NCBI GenBank assembly: GCA_947462115.1 | Contig: CANHON010000025.1 | Coordinates: 1-20,079 of the forward strand | Length of the DNA: 20,079 nt | Source of the DNA: Deltaproteobacteria bacterium | GTDB taxonomy: Bacteria > Myxococcota_A > UBA796 > UBA2385 | Reading direction: 5' to 3' | Shown here: positions 14,581 to 20,079 of the stretch, piece after piece | How positions within the stretch are numbered: position 1 is the first letter of the stretch | Layout: each line of letters begins with the position of its first letter | Translations under genes and position numbers: made by a program | Notes under the pieces: model-generated | What the model saw: the letters and a program-made list of their open reading frames with translations, nothing else | The model's database searches: none | What the model was told of the DNA's origin: nothing

Positions 14581-15426
14581 TCAGCGCCAGAGGGCCCGCA
14601 GCGTGTCCTCGCGCAGCGCGCTGCGCTGGTACCGCTTCTTGGCCTGGGCCATCCACTCCCGCAGGTTCGCGCGCCGCTGGGCGTGGCTCGGGTGGGTGGA
14701 CAGGAAGGCGGGCAGGCTGCGGCCGCCGCTGAGCGCCTCCATGCGCTCCCAGACCTCGACCGACTCCTCCGGCGGGTAGCCGGCCCGGGACATGTACATC
14801 AAACCGATGATGTCGGCCTCCTTCTCGTGCTTTCTGGAGAAGGGGAGGATGAAGCCCACCTGGGCGCCCACGCCCAGAGCGCCCATCATCACGTTTTTTT
14901 GACGGTCCGTGAGCTCGGTGCGCCGATCCACCGCTAGGTAGAGGGCGCTCATCCCGCCGAGCAGGGCGAGCTGCTGGGTCATCCGCTCGGCGGCGTGGTG
15001 CGCGGTGGCGTGGGCGACCTCGTGGCCCATGACAAAGGCCATGCCCGCCTCGTTCTCCAATACGGGCAAGATGCCGGAATAGAACGCGATCTTGCCGCCG
15101 GGCAGGCACCAGGCGTTCAGCGTGTCCTTGTCGTCCACGAGGTTGAAGCGCCACGCGTAGTCGGGGCGGCCCGAGGTCCGGGAGATCCGCTGGCCGACCC
15201 GCTTGAGCACCGCCCCGTCCGCGCTTTTGGTGCTCAGGCTCTGGCCCTGGAGCATCTCGGTGTAGGTGGACCGGCCGACCGCGAGCAGGAGCTTCTCGGG
15301 CACAACGTTGACCTGCAGCCGATCGGTGACGGGGGCGCGCACGCAGCCGACCAGCGCGGCGACGAGGGCGGCGAGGCCGAGGCGGAGGGCGGCGCGGGCG
15401 GGCGTGGGGCGGACGGTGGGGTTCAT
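14581..15426 (-). CDS. M48-family metalloprotease, outer-membrane lipoprotein type (LoiP/BepA-like)
   Basis: 281 residues. Signal peptide with lipobox L-V-G-C28 predicts a lipid-anchored periplasmic protein. The zinc site is complete: H135-E-V-A-H139 and E203 in HEKEADIIGL. NAWCLPGGKIAFYSGIL (104-120) and the C-terminal STHPSHAQR (243-251) are typical of the family, which degrades misfolded or stalled outer-membrane proteins. There is no TPR extension, so it resembles LoiP more than BepA. The ATG at 15426 is preceded by AGGAG at optimal distance; the open frame further upstream lacks signal features. It is followed by the PpiD-type foldase and is divergent from the MreB-like gene. Confidence 0.92.
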   Translation of the reverse strand: MNPTVRPTPARAALRLGLAALVAALVGCVRAPVTDRLQVNVVPEKLLLAVGRSTYTEMLQGQSLSTKSADGAVLKRVGQRISRTSGRPDYAWRFNLVDDKDTLNAWCLPGGKIAFYSGILPVLENEAGMAFVMGHEVAHATAHHAAERMTQQLALLGGMSALYLAVDRRTELTDRQKNVMMGALGVGAQVGFILPFSRKHEKEADIIGLMYMSRAGYPPEESVEVWERMEALSGGRSLPAFLSTHPSHAQRRANLREWMAQAKKRYQRSALREDTLRALWR

Positions 15427-15445
15427 CGGGGCTCCTGCTCCGGGC

Positions 15446-15456
15446 AGCCTACCGCA
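15446..15456 (-). promoter_or_regulatory. Candidate -10 element (TGCGGTAGGCT) for the M48 protease gene
   Basis: On the minus strand TGCGGTAGGCT ends 19 bases before the ATG at 15426. TAGGCTGCC is shared with the element before the secreted-protein gene at 6305, and TGCGGTAG with the element before the J-domain gene. No clear -35 box is visible at the expected distance. Confidence 0.33.
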
Positions 15457-15565
15457 CTGCGGGGGCCGAACGATCCAGGCCGGCCTTGGCCCGCTTCGTT
15501 GCGGCGCGATTGGGCTATGTCCCCGTTGGGCACTTGGGCCCTGAGGCATTACACACGCGCTGCTC

Positions 15566-15595
15566 TTGACGTGCGCCTCCGCCAAGCCCCACGAT
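15566..15595 (+). promoter_or_regulatory. Weak promoter candidate for the MreB-like gene
   Basis: TTGACG (15566-15571) is followed after 18 bases by CACGAT (15590-15595), which keeps A-11 and T-7. The leader to the ATG at 15688 would be roughly 85 bases. Only a consensus match. Confidence 0.27.
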
Positions 15596-15687
15596 GGCTG
15601 CAGCGCGCCTGAGGGTGAGGCGCGCGCCCCGTCCCGACGCGGCGACCGCCCTGAGCCCACGCCCGATCCTGCCTCCCCCGGTCCTGC

Positions 15688-16716
15688 ATGCTTCAGTCCA
15701 TGCTCGGCGCCATCTCCGCCGACCTCGCCATCGACATCGGCAGCGCCTCTACGCGGATCTCGGCTGCGGGGCGCGGGGTGATCGTCGATGTCCCCACCCG
15801 GGTGGCGATCCTCGAGGAGCGGGACGGCAAGCGGCGGCTATTGGCCGTGGGCGCCGAGGCCCGCCAGATGGAGGGCCGCACCCCCGCCGATGTGCGCGTG
15901 CTGGCGCCGGTCCAAGAGGGCAACATCGTCGACTTTGAGGTCGTGGAGGTCCTCCTCCGCCACCTCATGCTGCAGGTCCAGGGGCGCCGCCTCTGGGTGG
16001 GGCCCAGGGTCGCCATCGCCGTGGAGCACGGCCTCAGCGACGTGGAGCGCCGCGCGGTCCGGGAGTCGGCCGAGGCCTCCGGCGCCCGCGAGGTGCTGCT
16101 GGTCGAGCAGCCCTTGGCCGCCGCGATCGGCGCCGGCCTGTCGGTGGATGAGGCCTGCGGCAGCCTCGTGCTCGATGTGGGCGCGGGGCACACCTGCGTG
16201 AGCATCCTGTCGCTCGGCGGCATCGTGTTCAGCCGGCGGCTGCGGGTGGGCGGCGACCACCTCGATGAGGCCCTGGTTCACCACCTGCGGGAGCACCACG
16301 GCCTCCTCATCTCCATGACCGCCGCCGAAGAGGTTCGCCAGCGCATCGGCTCGGTCATGCCCGGCGGCCCCAACCCCAGCGAGTGGGTCCGCGGCCGGCA
16401 CATCGACTCCGGCTACCCAAGGGCGCTGGAGCTCGACGCCAATGAGCTGCGCATGGCTCTTCAGGGGCCCGTGCAGCAGATCGCAGAGGCGGTGCTGCAG
16501 TCCTTGGAGCGCTCGCCGCCCGATCTCGCGGCCGATGTCGCGGACACCGGCGTGGTGCTCGTCGGCGGCGTGGCGGCCCTCTCGGGGCTGGATCGCGCGA
16601 TCTCCCGCATGGCGGGCCTGCCGGTGATCGTGCCCGATGAGCCGCACCTCGTCGTCGTGCGCGGAACCGCCGATTGGATGGGCCGCAACCAACGAAAAAA
16701 GGCCGCAGCGGGCTAA
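15688..16716 (+). CDS. Divergent MreB-family actin homologue
   Basis: 342 residues, the normal length for MreB, and alignable by eye along its whole length: LAIDIGSASTRI (13-24, phosphate 1), LAVGAEARQMEGRTP (52-66), IVDFEVVEVLLRHLM (80-94), VERRAVRESAEASGAREV (119-136), LDVGAGHTCVSI (phosphate 2), LGGIVFSRRLRVGGDHLDEA and VVLVGGVAALSGLD (adenosine motif). MreB forms membrane-bound filaments that guide cell-wall synthesis. Here the glutamate implicated in ATP hydrolysis (E. coli E143, in IEEP) is Gln141 (VEQP, codon 16108-16110), and the phosphate-2 GGGTT is changed to GAGHT. This suggests a slow or inactive ATPase, perhaps a specialised paralogue. No mreC/mreD follow. ATG 15688 has no ribosome site; ATG 15700 is an alternative closer to normal MreB starts. 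Confidence 0.88.
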   Translation: MLQSMLGAISADLAIDIGSASTRISAAGRGVIVDVPTRVAILEERDGKRRLLAVGAEARQMEGRTPADVRVLAPVQEGNIVDFEVVEVLLRHLMLQVQGRRLWVGPRVAIAVEHGLSDVERRAVRESAEASGAREVLLVEQPLAAAIGAGLSVDEACGSLVLDVGAGHTCVSILSLGGIVFSRRLRVGGDHLDEALVHHLREHHGLLISMTAAEEVRQRIGSVMPGGPNPSEWVRGRHIDSGYPRALELDANELRMALQGPVQQIAEAVLQSLERSPPDLAADVADTGVVLVGGVAALSGLDRAISRMAGLPVIVPDEPHLVVVRGTADWMGRNQRKKAAAG

Positions 16717-16742
16717 TCCCGGCGACCTCCCGCCCCAGCGGT
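16695..16742 (-). terminator. Possible terminator for thioredoxin gene inside the MreB-like 3' end
   Basis: On the minus strand a bulged GC-rich hairpin (CCGC..GCGGG with CCCGC..GCGG) is followed by CC and six T residues (16700-16695). The T run is the antisense of the AAA codons near the C-terminus of the convergent MreB-like gene, so it may be only coding sequence. It starts about 24 bases after the thioredoxin stop. Confidence 0.4.
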
Positions 16743-16765
16743 GGGCCGGCGCGCGCCCGACCCGA

Positions 16766-17095
16766 TCAGAGGGCCTTGGCCACGAAGGCGTCCAGCGCCG
16801 CGCGGTTGAGGGTGCCGACGTGCTGGCCGACGACCTCGCCGCCCTTGAACAGCAAGAGGGTGGGGATGTTGCGGACCTTGTAGGTCTGCGCGAGGGCGGC
16901 GTTGGCGTCCACGTCCACCTTCGCGACCTTGAGCTTGCCGTCGTAGCTGCCGGCGGCGGCCTCGAGCAGCGGGGCGATGGCCTTGCAGGGGCCGCACCAC
17001 ACGGCCCAGAAGTCCACGAGGACGGGGGCCTCGCTGTTGAGCACGGCGTCGGAGAAGTTGCTCTGGTTGGCCTCAAAGAGGTGCGCGCTGGCCAT
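16766..17095 (-). CDS. trxA: Thioredoxin
   Basis: 109 residues, standard thioredoxin length. The redox motif W33-C-G-P-C37 lies in VDFWAVWCGPCKAIAP. The cis-proline segment is RNIPTLLLFKGGEVV, and VDVDANAALAQTYKV is the typical strand-3 region. It has no signal peptide, so it is a cytosolic disulfide reductase working with thioredoxin reductase (not in the window). The ATG at 17095 is preceded by GGGAG at good distance; the frame stays open for 2 kb upstream, but that is antisense to the J-domain gene. It is convergent with the MreB-like gene and divergent from the J-domain gene. Confidence 0.97.
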   Translation of the reverse strand: MASAHLFEANQSNFSDAVLNSEAPVLVDFWAVWCGPCKAIAPLLEAAAGSYDGKLKVAKVDVDANAALAQTYKVRNIPTLLLFKGGEVVGQHVGTLNRAALDAFVAKAL

Positions 17096-17204
17096 GGGGG
17101 CTCCCTGTGGGGTGGGCGGGCTGTCCGAAGTGCGCCGAAACACGCCCCACGGCTGGCCCATGCCCCCGCTCGCTAACCGGACCGCCGGCCGTTGCCCGGC
17201 GGGC

Positions 17205-17215
17205 TGCGGTAGAGT
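17205..17215 (+). promoter_or_regulatory. Candidate -10 element (TGCGGTAGAGT) for the J-domain/TPR gene
   Basis: TAGAGT (17210-17215) lies 27 bases before GTG 17243. It is preceded by TGCGG, as in the element before the M48 gene. No good -35 box is seen 17 bases upstream (TTGCCC is present, but only 12 bases away). Confidence 0.33.
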
Positions 17216-17242
17216 GGCGCGCACCGCCGGGGGGTCGCCCCG

Positions 17243-19213
17243 GTGATCGGGGGCAGCGTGGGGCATCTTGTCGTAGTCGACGCCGATCAACGGGCCCAGC
17301 GCGCCCTGACGGATCTGTTGCTCAAGCTCGGCCACCGCGTCGATTCGGGCGACTCGCTCGCGGGGGTGCGGTCGGCGCTCAATGATAGGCCCGAGCTGCT
17401 GTTCATCGGCGCGGGGCCCGGGGGCGCCGACATTGACCGCCAGTGGGCGCTCCTCGGCGAGCTCGGCCGGCAGGCGCGCGTCGTCTGGACCGGGCCCTTG
17501 CGGGAGCTGGTCGAGCCCGCGTTGGACGCCGGGATCGGCGTGGACTTTCTGCCGATCCCGCCGCGGGCCCCGGCGGTCGTGGCGCTCATGGCCCGCCACC
17601 TCGCCGCCGCGCCGACCGAGCGGTGGAGCGGGGCGGAGTTCCTTACGGAGGTATCGGGTCCATCGAGCCGGTTCCCGCCTGCGCGGGTGGCCTTCCTCGC
17701 CCACCGGGTCGGGGCCGCCGGCTGGCTGGAGATCGGCGCGCCCGGGAGCGTCGAGGCCGTGGCCTTCTTGGGCGGCCGCGTGGTCGGCCTTCAGAGCGCC
17801 GGCGCGATCGCAGGCGCGCTGGGCCAAGCCGGACCCGCCGATCTCAACCGGCTCATCGGCGCCGCCATCGCCGCCGGAAAAAGCCCCGATGACGCCCTTC
17901 AGGAGGTGGCGCTGGCCCTCGGCGATCTGCTCATCTCCGCCCCCGCTGAGGCGCCGGTGCGCTGGACCGAGGCGCCGCCGCCGCGACCGCTGACCTTGCC
18001 GCTGACCGTCCCCCGGATGGTGGGCCGGGCCTTGGAGCTGCGCCGGCCCGCCGCCCGGCTTCGGTCTGAGCTCGGCGCCCGGCCTTCGGACCGCCTGCAC
18101 CTCGTGCTGCCGGATGACTCCGAGGAGTCGAGCTGGGGGCTCTCCCCGGCGGCCCTGCGGCTGATCCGCGCGGCTGGCCGGAGCGGCACGCTGGGCGGGA
18201 TCATCGGGGCGGGCGGCGCGGACCGGGACGACGTCTGGCTGGCCCTCGACTACCTGATGCAGCTCGGCCTGCTCTCCACCGAGTCCGCCCAAGACAACGA
18301 TCTGGTCGGGATCTCCGTCGAGGCCATCCCAGACCCGCCGAGCGCGCCGCCGCCGAGCGCGCCGCCGAGCCCGCCGCCCCAACCGGTCCGGCCCGCCGCT
18401 GTAGCGCCCCCGCCGACCAGCGCGCCCTTCAGCCCGGCGCCGACCGCGCCCGATCCCGCGGCCGAGGCCTTGGCGGCGACCCTCGCGCAGCTCGAGGCGA
18501 GCACGCCCTGGGAGATCTTCGAGCTGAAGGTCCCGGCAGACGTCAACTTGGAGGAGATCGATCGGCGGTTCCGCGCCCGCTCGGCGCCCATGCACCCCGA
18601 CCGGCGGGTCGGCGACAGCGCGGAGGTCCGGCGCCTCGCGGCGGAGTGCTTCGCCCGCATTCAGTCTGCCCGCATGGCCTTCGACTCCGAGGAGCTGCGC
18701 AAAGAGGTGCGGGAGCGGATGTTGGCCATCTCTGAAGGCCGGGTCTTCGTCTCCGAGGCCGACAAGCGCAGCGCGCGCCTGCTGTTCAAGCGGGGAGAGG
18801 CGGCGTTGCGGGCCAAGAAGTACGCCGAGGCCGCCGACCAACTGGCCGAGGCCGCCAAGCTCGACCCGGCCGACTGGGAGATCGCGCTCCACGGCGCCCA
18901 AGCCGAGTGGCGCGCCGAGCGGGCGCCGCCGCGCCGGACCGCCGAGCGGCTGCTGGCCATCAAGACCGAGCGCAAGTCCTCCAACGCCGAGATCCAGTTT
19001 CAAGCGGGCGAGATGCTGCTCGCCGCCGGCGACGAGAAGGCGGCCTACGCCTGCTTCACCGTGGCCATCGAGAAGGACCCCGAGCACACCGGGGCCCAGC
19101 GTCGCCTCCGGCTGCGGCAGAGCCGGGACGAGCGCGCCGCCGAGGCCGCCAAGCCGGCCACGCCCATCGCCGACACCCTCAAGAGCCTGTTCTCTTGGGG
19201 AAAGAAGGGATAG
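17243..19213 (+). CDS. Receiver-like / DUF4388-like / J-domain / TPR multidomain protein
   Basis: 656 residues from GTG 17243 (GTG 17258, which reads MGHLVVVDAD, is an equally good start). Residues 8-107 look like a response-regulator receiver (LVVVDADQ acidic pocket, D13 and D15), but the phospho-accepting position is in LLFIGAGPG with no Asp, and the usual Lys in FLxKP is missing (FLPIP). Residues about 130-235 resemble the DUF4388/PATAN domain common in myxobacteria (GWLEIGAPGS..VAFLGGRVVGLQSA). Residues 298-348 look winged-helix-like. A Pro/Ala linker (364-405) leads to a J domain (421-492) with intact H451-P-D453, then TPR-like helices (507-545 and 585-620). The J domain should recruit and stimulate a DnaK partner, with the TPRs binding a client. 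No DnaK gene is nearby. It is cytosolic. Confidence 0.85.
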   Translation: MIGGSVGHLVVVDADQRAQRALTDLLLKLGHRVDSGDSLAGVRSALNDRPELLFIGAGPGGADIDRQWALLGELGRQARVVWTGPLRELVEPALDAGIGVDFLPIPPRAPAVVALMARHLAAAPTERWSGAEFLTEVSGPSSRFPPARVAFLAHRVGAAGWLEIGAPGSVEAVAFLGGRVVGLQSAGAIAGALGQAGPADLNRLIGAAIAAGKSPDDALQEVALALGDLLISAPAEAPVRWTEAPPPRPLTLPLTVPRMVGRALELRRPAARLRSELGARPSDRLHLVLPDDSEESSWGLSPAALRLIRAAGRSGTLGGIIGAGGADRDDVWLALDYLMQLGLLSTESAQDNDLVGISVEAIPDPPSAPPPSAPPSPPPQPVRPAAVAPPPTSAPFSPAPTAPDPAAEALAATLAQLEASTPWEIFELKVPADVNLEEIDRRFRARSAPMHPDRRVGDSAEVRRLAAECFARIQSARMAFDSEELRKEVRERMLAISEGRVFVSEADKRSARLLFKRGEAALRAKKYAEAADQLAEAAKLDPADWEIALHGAQAEWRAERAPPRRTAERLLAIKTERKSSNAEIQFQAGEMLLAAGDEKAAYACFTVAIEKDPEHTGAQRRLRLRQSRDERAAEAAKPATPIADTLKSLFSWGKKG

Positions 19214-19238
19214 GCACACGTAAGGAAAACATCGTACC

Positions 19239-19257
19239 GGCCTGAGTGTTTCAGGCC
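19239..19257. other. Perfect 7-bp stem-loop after the J-domain gene
   Basis: GGCCTGA (19239-19245) pairs with TCAGGCC (19251-19257) around a 5-base loop, 25 bases after the stop codon. There is no following T run on the plus strand, so it is at best a weak terminator or an RNA-stability hairpin between this gene and the HemX-like gene. Confidence 0.4.
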
Positions 19258-19372
19258 ACCGGCCCGCCAGCCCCGCCGCGCGACTCTGCCTGGGCCCGGG
19301 GGGTGTGGCGGGCTACGGCGCAGCGGCGTGTGGGGCGGGCCCGCGCGCGCCCGTTTCCCGGTGGGGTGCCCG

Positions 19373-20079
19373 ATGGAGAGCCTGCTCGCCGCCGCCGTGA
19401 CGCTGGTGTGGGCGCTGAGCTTGGTCGGCAACCAGTGGCCGTCCCGGCTCGGCTTCACCCGCCACGGGGGCTGGGTGGGCGCCGCCGTCGCCTTGCACGT
19501 CGGTGCTTTGGTGTTCAGCGTGGTCGAGGCGGGGCGCTTGCCGCTGGACTCCATGCGCTTCGGCCTGCACGCCTTGGGGCTGTGGGTGGTGCTCGGCTGG
19601 GTGTGGCTCCGGTCGCAGCCGCGCATGGAGAGCTTGGGCGGCTTGCTGCTGGGCCTCGCCGTGCTGCTTCAGGCCGTCGCACAGCTCGCGCCCACCCACG
19701 GCGGCGGCACGGCCCGGGAGGGGCTGTGGTTCCCGGCGCACGTCTCGCTGATCTTGCTCGGGCTCGGCGGGCTCGCCCTCTCCTTCTCCTTGTCGGTGGT
19801 CTTCCTCTGGGTGCAGCGGCGCCTCAAGGCCAAACGTTTTGAAGGGCTCGCCCGCTTGCCCTCGCTCGATGTACTCGATCGGCGCAATTACCAAGCGATG
19901 TCCTTTGGTTTCGTCAGCCTGACCGCGGGCATGGCGGTGGGCGGGGTGTGGGCGGCCACCCACCCCGAGGCCTCGATGGGCCCGACGGTGACGGTCTGGG
20001 GCACGGTGTTGTTGTGGATGTGGTACGCCGCTGGGCTCCACGCCCGGCTGGTCAGCGGCTGGCAGGGCCGGCTCGCCGC
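19373..20079 (+). CDS. HemX/CcsA-type cytochrome c biogenesis membrane protein (3' end beyond window)
   Basis: 235 residues are visible and the frame runs off the window. There are about seven hydrophobic helices, starting near residues 3-18, 34-51, 63-79, 87-105, 120-146, 176-194 and 204-224. Family marks are LHVGALVFSVVEAGRLPL (41-58), FPAHVSLILLGLGGLALSF (120-138), LPSLDVLD (162-169) and the following FVSLTAGMAVGGVWA (180-194). Membrane His residues H42, H123 and H223 are possible heme ligands. The family includes CcsA/CcmC heme-handling proteins and HemX, which modulates glutamyl-tRNA reductase levels; the LPSL-x-x-LD segment favours HemX. In many genomes hemX precedes hemA, so hemA may lie just past the edge (inference). 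The ATG at 19373 is preceded by GGTGGGG. Confidence 0.82.
   Translation, partial: MESLLAAAVTLVWALSLVGNQWPSRLGFTRHGGWVGAAVALHVGALVFSVVEAGRLPLDSMRFGLHALGLWVVLGWVWLRSQPRMESLGGLLLGLAVLLQAVAQLAPTHGGGTAREGLWFPAHVSLILLGLGGLALSFSLSVVFLWVQRRLKAKRFEGLARLPSLDVLDRRNYQAMSFGFVSLTAGMAVGGVWAATHPEASMGPTVTVWGTVLLWMWYAAGLHARLVSGWQGRLA

Noticed and set aside
17096..19219. Upstream extension of the thioredoxin frame to over 800 codons
   Set aside because: The extension is antisense to the J-domain gene; thioredoxin has a good ribosome site and the expected length from 17095.
1..20079. CRISPR array, tRNA/rRNA genes, insertion sequences, prophage
   Set aside because: No repeat-spacer pattern, cloverleaf, transposase or phage protein was seen on either strand by reading.

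Overview
This is a very GC-rich bacterial window whose long antisense open frames are a by-product of base composition. Gene content points to a Gram-negative bacterium with an outer membrane: several lipoprotein signals, SppA, a PpiD/SurA-type foldase and an M48 lipoprotein protease. A Ser/Thr-kinase-fold protein and a receiver/DUF4388-like/J-domain/TPR protein suggest Myxococcota or a related deltaproteobacterial lineage; this placement is an inference from gene style, not a marker-gene result. I see no rRNA, tRNA, CRISPR array, transposase, integrase or phage gene, so the window looks like ordinary chromosome.

Layout, left to right. (1) 1-1683 (-): a kinase-fold protein cut by the window edge, with degenerate catalytic motifs. 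(2) 2046-5204 (+): a GH3-family acyl-acid amido synthetase overlapping by one base with a membrane-anchored family 2 glycosyltransferase (HpnB/CrtQ-like), then a small protein with a His/Asp tail. (3) 5235-6305 (-): a secreted protein of unknown function. (4) 6390-8268 (+): holB (DNA polymerase III delta') overlapping tatD. (5) 8393-8575 (-): a 60-residue basic protein. (6) 8895-9749 (+): a lipoprotein of unknown function. (7) 9775-12755 (-): an alpha/beta-hydrolase-fold protein followed by sppA. (8) 13033-15426 (-): an M48 lipoprotein protease followed by a PpiD-type foldase. (9) 15688-16716 (+): a divergent MreB-family actin homologue, convergent with thioredoxin (16766-17095, -). (10) 17243-19213 (+): the receiver-like/DUF4388-like/J/TPR protein. 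(11) 19373-edge (+): a HemX/CcsA-type cytochrome c biogenesis membrane protein.

Functional themes. Envelope maintenance dominates the right half (SppA, M48 protease, PpiD, MreB-like protein, HemX-like protein). The GH3-glycosyltransferase pair looks like a small biosynthetic unit making an amide-linked and/or glycosylated small molecule or lipid; the substrate is not readable from sequence. The most unusual pattern is that four separate proteins keep their fold motifs but have lost the key catalytic or phospho-accepting residue: the kinase (HRD Asp to Asn), the hydrolase (nucleophile Ser to Ala), the MreB homologue (ATPase Glu to Gln) and the receiver domain (no phosphorylatable Asp). I checked the codons of the first three directly.

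Regulatory signals are modest. There are a few sigma70-like promoter candidates, a recurring TAGGCT-type -10-like hexamer close upstream of start codons, and convincing hairpin terminators after the 60-residue gene and the PpiD gene.
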